Origin: Monodelphis domestica
Taxonomy: Eukaryota > Chordata > Mammalia > Didelphimorphia > Didelphidae
Length of the DNA: 64,000 nucleotides
NCBI RefSeq assembly: GCF_027887165.1
Contig: NC_077230.1
Span: forward strand, 37,771,351-37,835,350
Direction: 5' to 3'
The notes under the pieces are model-generated. The model was not told the DNA's origin and did no database searches. It saw only the letters and a list, made by a program, of their open reading frames with translations. The translations under genes were made by a program, and so were the position numbers. Positions 13,205 through 24,900 of this stretch are shown here, one piece after another (positions within the stretch are counted from its first letter, which is position 1; each line of letters starts with the position of its first letter).

Positions 13205-13390
13205 TATTTATTGAAACCTTATACCTTCCATCTTAGAATATATAACATGTAAGTTTCCAAAGAAAAAGAGTTTTAAGGGGTGGGTAATGTGAGGCAAGTG
13301 ACTGTCTCAGCATCATACTTCTAGGGGGTCACATTTGAAAACAGGACCTCTTTTCTCTAGGTCTGGTTCTCAATCTATTGAGCCACCATT
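13205..13390 (-). repeat. tRNA-derived SINE, antisense, copy A
   Basis: The order of blocks is ACCTTCCATCTTAGAAT, GCAAGTGACTG, GGACCTCTTTTCTCTAGG and CTCAATCTATTGAGCCACC. This is the reverse of the SINE consensus recurring in this window. It sits at the same place as the interrupted SINE at 42,640-48,705 in copy B. Confidence 0.75.
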
Positions 13391-14145
13391 CTTTTTTTCC
13401 CCCTTTTTATAGAATTCTATCTATTAAGAGACACTGGAAAGCAGAAAAGCAATATTTATTTTTTGACCAGGCAGATTAACTTCACTGAAACAGATTAAAA
13501 AACAGTAACCATGGGAAATGGCAAGCTTCCATTTCATTTAAAATAAATAAAATATCAATATTTTAAGCTTTAAATATCAAATATTGGTTAGAATGATATC
13601 CTTGTCATTGACTAGAGGTACTAGAGGAATATGATAATTGACTACACCAAACCCTGAAATACTCTACTTGGATTCATTTGCCACATAAGAAAATATTATA
13701 AGGATTTTTTTAAGTATAGCTTCTTTCACAATTATTTCTAAAATGTTCGTAATGTATTCTCTTTAAGTACCTCTAAGCTGTAAATTTCTGATATTCTGGT
13801 TCTTCAATTTGAAGACAAATGAAAATTATTCAATTAAAAATAATAAAAAAATGTATAGTGTTTCAAATGCAACCATCTCTAGGCTCCAACCACTTAAGCA
13901 AATAGAAATTAATAGATGAGAAATGTAGCTTCAAGTATAATCATGATACCAATAAGAAGTACCAATACTCTTCTTAGAAAAGATAGCTTTTATGTGAATT
14001 CCTTAATGTATTTTAGAGTTCTACAATGTAATTTTTTTACTTCATTCAGACATACTGAATATTTTTCTAATGTTGTAAAATCTGAAAAGAGCTGTAATCT
14101 CATAAAACTTTCATGACTCATTGACATTATATATTGTTTTTTCAG

Positions 14146-14217
14146 AAAAATGGTTCAAATTGTAAAAAATTTTCAGGAACTACAACTAAATTGTTAAATA
14201 TACATAGAGGACAGTAA
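14146..14217 (+). pseudogene. Gene A last exon, eroded (exon 11 counterpart)
   Basis: TTTTTTCAG is followed by a 23-codon frame ending in TAA at 14215-14217. The bases align loosely with gene B exon 11 with small gaps, but the peptide (KNGSNCKKFSGTTTKLLN) no longer resembles SAM helix 5. An AATAAA lies at 14718-14723. Confidence 0.4.
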
Positions 14218-16200
14218 CCTTATAGAATAATTCTTTGACCTATGAAAAGAAGACCAGTAATTAAGAGGTCTGCAATTTGTTTTAAGTATATGCAATTTTA
14301 AACATTTTAGTGAATACCTCTGAGAGTCAGTAAAGTCATCTCTAAAATGAAAGTGACTAGACTAGTTGATTGTTTCTAGCTCTCATCTTATCAAGAATGT
14401 CTCCATGCCTCTGTCAGTGTCTATTTTTACCTCTGTCTTTCTCTGTTTCTTAGAATAATTCAATAATGAAAACAACAAGGGAACAGGACATATTGAAAAC
14501 GATGATTGTTCTATGTAGTGTATGCCTGGGTCCAAATGTTGTATCTGAAGCTTGTTTACTATCTGTTACAATGAACTATCTCCTTGGTTTTTAGTTTCTT
14601 CATATGTGAATTGCAAGCATTGTTTTTGTAGTAGGGATTCAGCAATTTCTAACATAACTTCCTTTATGACACCATAACAATCAAAATAATAATTAAAGGA
14701 CTATAAGCAAAGTACACAATAAAGGGAGGCCCCTCAAACAACAAATTATATGATTTAAGTATAGGGTGATGGATAATGATGATAATAAAATAGCATAGCA
14801 AAATTTCTGCATTGATGATGCTTGGATGATTCTCACTGAAAAAATTATGTCCTAAAATTGACAGAGAGTTAAGATTAAGTAAGTGGACAGCACATTAAAA
14901 ATAGAAAATCAATACATATGTTAGCTAAACCTAACATGTACAAAAACTTTTAATTAGAAAAGACACAGAGAAACAAAATGTTCCACAAAGTGGTAAACAA
15001 AATGAAAAACTGATTCTTCAAAACTGCCAGAAAAAAATGTTAGATCTTGAGCCCTAATAAACCAAAAGTAATGTGGAATAAAATGTGAAATTGAATAAGA
15101 AACAAGAACAGGAATGTCAGAAGCCATAAAAATCATCCCTATATCTCTTTGATATTACTTGGTTGTATCCCAGATTACCTTTGTTTCCTGCCAAAACAAA
15201 TGAGAACCCAAGAGACACATTACCTACCAGTAACCACATAAATGATCCAAATGTATGTAATACTCTTGACAAATCTGAAATAAACTAACTCAGAAAAGAG
15301 AACTGATCTCTGGAGAAAGTACCAAAAAATTATTATTTCAAAAAGATCATTTTTTTCCATATGAATTTTTTTCAGAAAATACATTTTTTCCCGGTAACTT
15401 TAGGAATGATGAAGCAAGAAAGTTATAGACTAATTAGCAGAAGAGTGGTAAGGGCTAGGCAATGGTGTTTAAGCTTCTTGCCCAGGGTCACCAAGCTAGG
15501 AAGTGTCTGCAGACACATTTGAACCCAGGACTTGGCTCTCAATTCACCGAGTCACCCAACTGCCCCCAAACTGGCTCATTCTTGAAAGAAAATTGAAAAA
15601 AGTTACTTTTCTTTTGATGAGTTACATGAATGATTCAAGTCATCCAAGTATCCCTGAAACTCATAAATTCTTTTAGATGGTTTCTGAGGAACTGAAGCTA
15701 ACATGAGAAAAATGTTCCCTAGAATCTTACCCAGTCACCTGTGGAGAAACAGTAACAGCAGATTCTAAAGAATGCCAGAAAAAGAAGTCTATGAATTTGT
15801 AAGAACACACATTTCTGTATATATGATATGTCTGAGGAAGCAGAGACAGTTCTGTACTTGCTACCTCTGGACTAAGCCATATTATCCTCCTTGAGGGCTG
15901 GTTGTTTCTCTCAAGCTCGGTGCCCACCATAAATACTTGTTGGCTAACTGGATTGATAAATGGAATTGTTTACACACTCGTTGCTAGGGGAGCTTGTTTT
16001 GAAACTTAGGAAGTAAAAAATTATGTAAGTCTCAAGAAAGAAAAAGAAGTCTAAATATTAAATGTATAAAGGTGGTAAAATGGAAAGATTGGTAGGCCTA
16101 AGCTGAGGTATCTGTTAACTTTTACTGCTGCTTTTTGACTGCTGGCTGACCATTCTGAGTTTCAAGGCAACTGAAGAGTTGATTCAAAAGAAATGACTGG
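14218..16200. other. Intergenic stretch between gene A and gene B
   Basis: Apart from the SINE at 15,437-15,567 and the AATAAA at 14,718, I see no exon, RNA gene or recognisable repeat. Confidence 0.5.
15437..15567 (-). repeat. tRNA-derived SINE, antisense
   Basis: GCAGAAGAGTGGTAAGGGCT is followed by CTTGCCCAGGGTCAC and ends CACCCAACTGCCCCC. This is the antisense form of the SINE family seen elsewhere in the window. It is a fragment lacking the A-tail end. Confidence 0.75.
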
Positions 16201-16230
16201 TGGTTCCCTTAAGAGGGCCAAACACTCAAC

Positions 16231-16300
16231 AGCCAATAAGAGATCATAGAACATAGAACAACTGTCAGGTTACCAAGGAATCAGGAGGATTATAAATAAA
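16231..16300 (+). promoter_or_regulatory. Candidate promoter: CCAAT box and TATA box
   Basis: AGCCAATAAG at 16,231-16,240 is followed 51 bases later by TATAAATAAA at 16,291-16,300, a spacing typical of CCAAT/TATA promoters. It lies 2.6 kb upstream of the first gene B coding exon and points the right way. It could equally be part of an unrecognised LTR. No CpG island is near. Confidence 0.3.
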
Positions 16301-16839
16301 GGGAGGAGACTGGGGAGGTCATTCCTGCAAAGGAAACCAAGGAGGTAGGATGTGTTAAGGGTTGGAAGGGTGGCAGTTTGATAAATTGTGGAATTATTTG
16401 TTTTAGAGTACTTGCTGGGGATTTCTTTTTGTTGTGGAATGTTTTGATATGGAATTGGTGATTTTTGATGTATAAATTTTTTAAAAATATTGATAAACAG
16501 AATTCTAAAGTGGATCTCAGAGATTTTGTCCATTTTCAAAGGAATTTAAGATTATTGAGGAATCTATAAATATTATAAAATACTATAGCAGGTTCCAGGG
16601 GAAAAACATATCATAACCTATATCTTCTAACATGTTTTCTTTTTTATTTTAATTCTTTTTCTTTTTAACTTTTAAACACTATTTCATGTTTTCTGTTTTA
16701 AATGATTTTCACAATTTTGGTCAGTCCTCTAGTGAACAAATCTAAGAATATTGGGGAAAGAAGGAGTGGGATAAATCGTGGAAATTCATCTTTATATAAA
16801 TATTTAGAAACATAAACCAATCTATATGTATGAACTACA

Positions 16840-18480
16840 TTTAAATAAATATATATAAGTCTGAATATAAATATTATATTCAATTAATATCAATTATTAA
16901 TTAATGATCATCAATTATTAATTATCACTAATTAGTAATTGATTAATTAATGATGATCAATTGGTAATTATCCTTAATTAATAATTGGTTAATATCAATT
17001 ATTTATTATAAATCACTAAATTATTGATTTATTTTATTTTTATTTATATACATTTTATTTATTTATTTTTACTAATTTTTATTTTTATACATTTATATTT
17101 TTATTTATTAAATTATTTATTTTTTATTTAATTTAATTATTTATAAATTCATTTAATTTAATTTTAAAAATTAATTTAATTTAATTATTAAAATATTGAA
17201 ATACTATTTAATATTAATTATTAATTAGTGACAGTAACTAATTGATGATCATTAATTAATCAGTGATGAACTAGTGACAATTACTAAAAGATTATCATTA
17301 ATTAATAACTGATAACAATTATTATTTATAACCATCATTAATTAATATGATACAATTAATGATTAATCAGCATTGATTAATAATTAATCTTAAGTAATGA
17401 ATAATCAATGATTATTAATGAATCTATTCATGATCATTGATTAATATTTAAATTAAGTGATTTTAATGGATGATCATTAATTAATAATTGATAATGTTTA
17501 TCATTTATAATAATTATTAAGTAATAATAAGTATTTATTGATTAATGATAATTGATATTAATTATTTTATACTCATTATTATTAATTACAACAAACAATT
17601 ATTGATTTATTTAGTGAATTAATATTACCCAATTATTATTTGATTATGATTAATAATTAATATTAACAGATTATTGGTGATCATCAATTAATCCTTAATA
17701 AATAATTGTTTAATATTAATTAATAATGATGGTTAAAATAATAATTAAGAATGATCATCAACTAGTAAGTGTCACTAATAAATAATTGATTAATTAATGA
17801 TCATCAAATGGTGATTATCCTTAATTAATAATTGATTAATATTAATTATTGGTTATTTATTATTTTTATTGTATTTTAGTGTATATTTAACTATGTAATT
17901 AATGTGTAAATAAATTTTATTTTATATATTTATATATAAATATATTTTATTCATTAAGTTATTTATTTTTAATTTAATTTATTTATATATTTATTTAACT
18001 TTTAAAGCAATTTAAATAAAGTATTCATTAAATTATTAAAATATTAAAGTATTAATCATTAAATATTAATTATTGATTAGTGATAATTATCAATTGTCTA
18101 TCATTAATTAATACTCTTGTATTTATTATTAATAATTAATAATTAACTGTTTCTTAATTAATGATAATTAATCAATAATTGCTTAATAATGATTAATGAT
18201 GACAAGTAATCAATATCAATTATTATTTAATTATTGTGAATTAATAGTCAATTAATGCCAGTTATTAATTAATAGCAATTATTAATGATAATCAATTAAT
18301 AATTGTTTATATAATTATTAAATTATTATAATACAATATATTATATTTTGTAAATATAATATAATGTAACATATTTATTTTATTATAAATTCTGATTAAT
18401 TGAAAATAATAATTAATTAATTATCATTAATAATTAAAATTCATTAATTAATATTAATATTTAATTAATGTTAAAGGATT
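16840..18480. repeat. AT-rich low-complexity block with about 850-bp higher-order repeat
   Basis: Almost pure A/T made of ATTAATTAAT, GATCATCAATTA and ATTATT variants. The segment starting GATTAATTAATGATGATCAA at 16,941 recurs as GATTAATTAATGATCATCAA at 17,788. The order of motifs over the next 300 bases also recurs, giving an offset of 847 bases and about two units. Confidence 0.75.
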
Positions 18481-18937
18481 GTTTTAAATATAAAGAATAT
18501 AAAGAAAAGGATGTTAGTCAATGTGCCTTGTATCACTTACCATAAAAATTACTTAGGCTATAGCAATATTGTATATAGCTTTAGCATTCCTCCCCTTCCA
18601 TTAGGTACAATGCTGATTATTTCCCCTTAAATTTAATGAACATACAAGGGTAAATTTGAACATATGAGATACATTGTGAAAGGAAATATTATTCTTGTGT
18701 ATATTGGGGTTGAACACTAAGATAAAAGGAATTTTTAGGGAGGGTATCAATTAATGTCAAAAGACTGATCAAGAAAACTAATTTTTCTAAATAAAATTAA
18801 TACACCACTGTACTTTGAAATTATTTATATTTTGTTAACCATGCATTTTAAATTTTTTTTCTTTTTTTCAAGTAAAGATCGAAAATTTTCTTGTTCAAGA
18901 AGCTTGTTGATAGTTTTTAATATTCTCTGTGAAAAAA

Positions 18938-18992
18938 ATGATGCAAAGAAGAGTCCAGAACCTCAATTTATTTTCTTGTCAAATAGACAAAG
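18938..18992 (+). CDS. Gene B exon 1 (coding part), residues 1-18
   Basis: The reading frame starts at ATG 18938, with a second ATG next to it at 18941, and ends in phase 1 at donor AAG|GTAAGC. The peptide RRVQNLNLFSCQIDK lines up with the KRVEKLELFPVELEK stretch just before the neurabin PDZ. An in-frame TAG at 18911-18913 blocks extension upstream. A pyrimidine-rich acceptor ends at 18872, so the exon may begin at 18873 with 5' UTR. The exact first exon is inferred. Confidence 0.65.
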
Positions 18993-21900
18993 GTAAGCTT
19001 TAACTATAAAATTGCTTATTTCATACATGTATGCCATTCTTCATCAGTTTTATTTTTATTAAGTTTGTTTTTCATATCAATAAACATCAAATCTAGAGAA
19101 TATTAAAAATATTAGGAATAACTCCCAAATGAAGATTAAAGAGTGTATTTTTAACTGACAAATATTTTTGATATCATAACTTTTAAAATAGTGTCAGAAT
19201 GGTGAGTTATAGCAATAAGGCAAAAAAATTTAAGGAATAATCTGCAAAAGCATAGTAAGAATAAAATCGTTACCTTTTATAGATAATATGATAGTTTATT
19301 TAGAAAACCCAATCAAGCCAAATAAAATGAATTAAAATAACTCCAGGAAAATGCAGGATAATAAATAAATCCTCATAGAGCATTAGCATTTTTATATATT
19401 ATTCCCTAAAGCCTTAGCAAGAACAAATATAGACATTCTATTTAAAAATGATAGAGACTGTGAAATGCCTGGAATTCTATTCATCAAGACAAAAGGGGGA
19501 TGGAGGGAGGGCAGAACTAAGATGGTGGAGAAGCTACACAGACTCATCTGTTCTCTATGTACCAAATTAAAATATGATATAATGCCTAAAAAGAAATATT
19601 GGAGCACCATAATCTACAGAAAAATGGAGTGAAATAATGTTTCTATCTAAAACTACTTAGAAAGCCATTAGGAAAGTTCTCTTCCACTTTGATAGAAGAG
19701 GAGTGCAAAAACAACAGAACAAGGCAGGTTCCAATAAGGAAAGAGTCCTTGGACACACCTGAATCAGCAACAAGGGCTGCCAGAGCTCCCAGGCACAGCC
19801 CTTTGCTGACTTGAAGGAGTGCCCATACACAAATCCAGGCAGCAGTTGTGGCGGACCTTATTGGGAGCACTTAGCACATCCCAATGCTTGCATGGTTACT
19901 CACTGACCTAACCACAGGCCAGGAGAGTATTAAACACACTTGTCATTACATTATATAATGTTGAAAGAATTAAAAAAAAAAAAAGATTGGTCACTAAGAA
20001 CTCTCAATGAAGCTGCACAAAGAACCTGAATCTTGGAACATACTTCTTTCTACATAGTTACAGAAAATGAGGAAACAACAATAACAAAAAACCCTCAGCC
20101 ATAGAAAGATATTTTGGTGCCCGGGAAGACTTAAAATAAGAAGAAAATATTGCTGCATCCAAAGCTTAGAAGGAAGAAAAGATATTAGCTATTTCACATC
20201 TCAAAATAGTCTACAAAGCAGAAATTGTCTAAATTATTTAGTGTAGTTTAAGAAACATGTCTCTGACACTTGCAAGTTGTGAAATGCTGGACACGTCACT
20301 TAATCCTGTTTGCCCCAGTTTTCTCTTCTGTAATGAAGAGATAGCTGGAGAAGAAACTGGAACACTACTACATTAGCTTCACTAGGAAAATTCCAAATCA
20401 AGTCATAAAGAGTCAGATACAACTGACTGACCAAAAAAGAAGGATCAATGGTCAATTAGAGGAACAGATTAGGTGTAGAAAATGCTGAATAAAAAAGGAC
20501 TTTGTTAAATGTACCTTTGAGAAACTCAAAGTCCTTAGACTGTGCTAGAATTAGGAATTATTTTTTTAAACTGCTGGGAATATTGGAAATGATTTGAGAT
20601 GAGTTTTTATATAAGTTGTCTTTTATTGTGAATATATGAACCCACAAATGATCCATAAATAAACTTTAGGGGTTCTGTGATCTTGGAAGAGAGAAAAAAA
20701 TGCATGTTTTTTTCAATAACATTTCATTCAAATTTAACAAATTTCAATAACAATTTTTATAATACACTTTGATATTTGATATGGTTAGATCATATTTCAT
20801 CATATTATTTTTCACTATTTCCATTGATATTCTTGACCTTGTTTAGTGAAAAATAATATGATGGAAGATGATCTAACCATACCAGATATCAAAGTGTATT
20901 ATTATAAAGTACTTATCTTTAAACTAATCTATTGTTGATGAAGAAAGAGTAGTGGATCCATGGAATAGAGTAGGTACACACAATATGCACAGTAGAAATG
21001 ACTTTAGTAATGTTGTGTTTCTTACATGCAAAAATCCATATTTTAGGGCTCACTGGGTCAAAAACTGCTGGGAAAACCAGAAAGCATTTTGGCAGAAACT
21101 AGATGTAGACCAAAACCGCACAATCATGTACCAAGATAAGGTCAAAGTGGCATTTGATTTATGCATTCAGGGTAATGCCAGATTTAAACTAGGGGGGAAA
21201 GAATTATCAAATAAAGGACAGAGAACATTATAGGAGGTGCAATGGATCATTTTCATTACCTTTAAAAGTTTTCCACACAAAACCAGAGGGAAAGAAGAAA
21301 AATGGGGAAAAGATATGATTAAGATCTTAAAGATTTAAAGATCTGATTAAGGCCTCATTTCTCAAAGATATAGTACACTGGATCAACTTTATAAAGAATA
21401 CAGGTTGTTCCCCAATTCATAGATACTAAAATTATATGAATAATCAGTTTTCAGATGAAGAAATACAAACTGTCTCTAGCCACATAAAAAAGCACTAAAT
21501 CACTATGAAGAATACAAATTTAAACAACTCTTACTTACCTTTTCATGCTTATCAAATTGTCTTAACAAGACAGGAAAGGAAAATGAAAAATGTTGGAGGA
21601 GATAGGGGAATATTTGAGACACTAATGTACAGATGGTGGAGTTGTGAACTGATTCATCTATTCTAGAGAACATGGATATATGCTCAAAGAGCTATGCAAT
21701 TGTGCATATTCTTTGACTTGGCAATATCACGACTGAGACAGAATCCTAAAGAGATTAGAAATTTTTAAAAAATGAAAAGAAAATGTCCCTATATGTACAA
21801 AATAATTTATGGCAGTTCTTTTTTGTGTTGAAGAACTTAAAATTTCAGGGATAACATTCAATTGTGAAATGGCTGAAAAATTTGTGGTATATGATTGTAA

Positions 21901-24900
21901 CAATATTATTGTGCTACATGAAATGATGATTAAGATGCTTTCAAAAAACCTGGAAGACTTATATGAACTGATGCAAAATGAAGGGAGCAGAAGCAGAACA
22001 CTGGGTGCATGAACAGCAATACTATGCAATGATCAACTGTAAATGACTTTGCTATAAAAAGATTGAAACACAGTTCTGAAGAACTGAAAAATGTTATCCA
22101 CTTACTGTGGAAAAGGTGATGGAATCTAAATGCAGAGCAAAACATTTTTTTTTACTTTATTTTCCTTTTTTCCTGGTATGTTTTATTTCTCAACATGTTG
22201 AATAAGGAAGAAAATATGTTTTACATGACTGCATATATATAATCTTTATCAAATTGCTTACCTTTTTAATGAGGTTGGAGACCAGGGTGAGTAGGAAAGA
22301 ATTTGGAACTTAAAATAGATTTTATATGTCCTTAGAAAAATTTTAATTATTAAAAATGTTTTAATGTGCTTATATGCTGAAATGTAGAAAGTTCAGCAAA
22401 ATCATTGGTCTAGGGGAGACTGTAACAGAGTCAGATATATATTCTAATTATTAAGGAAAAGATACCGGTAAAGTATAAGTGGATGGCATATAATTCCAGT
22501 GCAAAGCTAGAGTGACCAGGCCAACTGTACTGGGAGGAAATTTTATTCTTACTGTTGCTTCAGATGTTTTAGGCTTTCATTATTATTACTATTATTATTT
22601 TTGCATTTATAGGTGACAGTGAACTGGGGCTTTGTACTTGTATCTTCTTTGATCCAGCAGATGAGGATGGAAAGGAACCAGGGGTTTTTATAACTGAAAT
22701 TATTGAAGGAGGTGCAGTTCACAAACTTGGATGGTGAGTTTGGTTTTATAATTTTATAAGAATTGATTTTGTAGGGAGGATTTAACATCATTCTAAAAAG
22801 GGTTAATATTGTAAACATGGAAAGTGACTACACAAATAAAATCTCTGAAAAATACAGAAATATCAACTTTAAAAATATTGTCATGACCAAGCTAGTAAGG
22901 AAATGGAATTGGCTTGAAAACAAAGATTCTATAATTCCACTCCAACTTGGTCTGTAAACCGTGACTTTATTCTTGATGATTTAGAAGGTCTTTAATAATT
23001 GCCATAATGAGCCCATTGTAAACATGTGCCCAGCTATTTCCAAATCAGGTCAAAGTAACAAGTATTTATAAATCTATACCATTCCAGAACCTGTGCTCTC
23101 CATGAAGGGATATAAAGAAAGTGGGAAAATAGTTCTTGATTTGGAGAAATGAAAAACTGAATTGACTAGGCAACAAACAAATTACTATTGTGTGCAGAAA
23201 AGATCTATACTAAATAAATGTGAGAAAATCTGGGTGTGGGGGATACTTTGGTTGTATTAGAAAAAATGGTATCCATGAGACACTGGCAACTATCTTCAGA
23301 GATTATTGAAATTTGACTATACAATAAAATAATTCCTGAATTGAGAGAGGGCTTCCTAGATATAGGAATGTAGGAATATACATTTAAAATATTACTATAA
23401 ACTGCCCAAAGTGAATCCTTGAGAAAGGAAAAAAATAAGAAATGCAAATAGGTTGCCAAATCATAACTTTAACCTTGTAAGAATTTACTATGCAACTGAG
23501 GTCAAATGGTAGCCTCTATGTCCTTGCTCATGATGTAATTTTGGACTTTAAAATGGAATTCTTCCTGAGATGACACTCTGTTACATAGAACTGAAAGCAA
23601 AAAACGCCATCAGGCATTCTGTTTCTAAGCCTGAGGCTCATTACTTCTTCATCCCCAACACACTTAGCCCAGATGGTTGTAGAATTTTTTCCTGCTTCCT
23701 AGATTGTAACATCTGAATATCCCAGATAAATGGTGGAAATTTTCTCCTCTTAACCTCCCAAAGTTGTTTTCTTTTCCTCAGTTTCTATGATGGCATTTAT
23801 GTGTTTATTATCACCCAAGGTCTCTACAATAAAAGTATCAACTAGAAGTTTCCTTCTGAATTATCGTCTCCTTACTCAGTCTTCAGTCAGTGGGGCATTG
23901 TCTGATACTTCAGAAGAATCATTTGTTTTAGTTTCTGCAGATTCTATTGACTTTCTGAAGAATATTAAAATTGAAACAATACTCTGATAATTGATTGGAG
24001 GAGGGCTTCTGTGTTTGTGGATGATTTCTCTTGGATCCTTCTCACTGTATTTTCCAAGATCTGCCAAAGTCCCTTCCTTTTTCAATCTCATTTCATTATT
24101 GAGACTTAGCCAGCTGGAAAGGCTTGGAGTACAGACCCAGTTATGAACACTAATTATCCTTGAAGGCTACTTAAAAAAAATTCAGGGAAGAATCACTGGA
24201 AGAATCCCTAGACAGGCTGCAGGGTAATGAAATTATTGAGACACACCAGCCCTCTAAGTCTTCTGATTAATTTGTAGAGAAGTGGTGACTGAAAAATTTG
24301 TAAGTGGTAGCCATTATACTAATGGTATGATGAGTCATTGAAGTCTATCTCTTAAATTAGTACCATATCTTCGAATCATACACATGCATTGGGCTTTTAG
24401 GTCATAAAAATCTTCAATGTAATTTTAATTACTATGCAATTCTATTTTTCAGTATCCGTGTATTTGACCAGATTATTAAAATAGGCGACATCAATCTAAT
24501 TGGATTGGATGAAGGAGAAATCGTCTCTACTTTTAAAAAAATGAACGATTCTCCTTTCAAGTAAGTAAATTTTCCCACATTTCTTTAAGATGCAGAGATT
24601 GCTAGATCATTGTTTTTGATTTGGAAATTTCTTTAGCAATGTGTTCAAACAGAAAAATTGGGGAGAAAGAAAGCCTAATTAACATGTTTAAATAATTTCT
24701 CTTTTTGTCTTCTTTTGCTAGGAAATGACCCTCTTTTTTTCTGTTCAGCAGTTCACAAGACATTTTAGGACCCATTTGCACCTTTCTTTCTGAATACTCT
24801 ATCACATCTCAAGCAAACCCTTGATTTTCATTTGCATTTATTTTTAGTTAATGAATTTTTATTTTCTTGGCAAATAATGCTCCTTGAACCTGAAGAGGTT

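Larger units (their letters stand above)
1..14217 (+). repeat. Tandem duplication block, copy A
   Basis: Intron and exon sequence here matches about 35,420-49,682 in the same order and orientation. Bases 1-359 match 35,420-35,800, 6,766-7,800 match 35,812-37,435, 10,750-12,660 match 37,440-39,410 and 12,700-14,090 match 42,030-49,470. Similarity is imperfect throughout, so the duplication is old. The block starts left of the window. Confidence 0.85.
7243..14217 (+). pseudogene. Gene A: second neurabin-like PDZ-SAM copy, 5' part outside window
   Basis: Counterparts of gene B exons 7-11 lie in the same order at 7243-7369, 11622-11724, 12521-12617, 12831-12968 and 14146-14217, embedded in matching intron sequence. 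The PDZ exons would lie upstream of base 1. Three features point to decay or remodelling: the exon 7 donor has CT where gene B has GT; the SAM exon is 4 bases shorter ahead of the SAM coding part, so the original acceptor puts SAM out of frame; the last exon no longer encodes a recognisable SAM helix 5. Each has a possible escape (a weak in-phase donor at 7370, an acceptor at 12830 that restores frame, and a short open tail ending at 14217), so a changed but expressed gene is not excluded. Confidence 0.7.
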
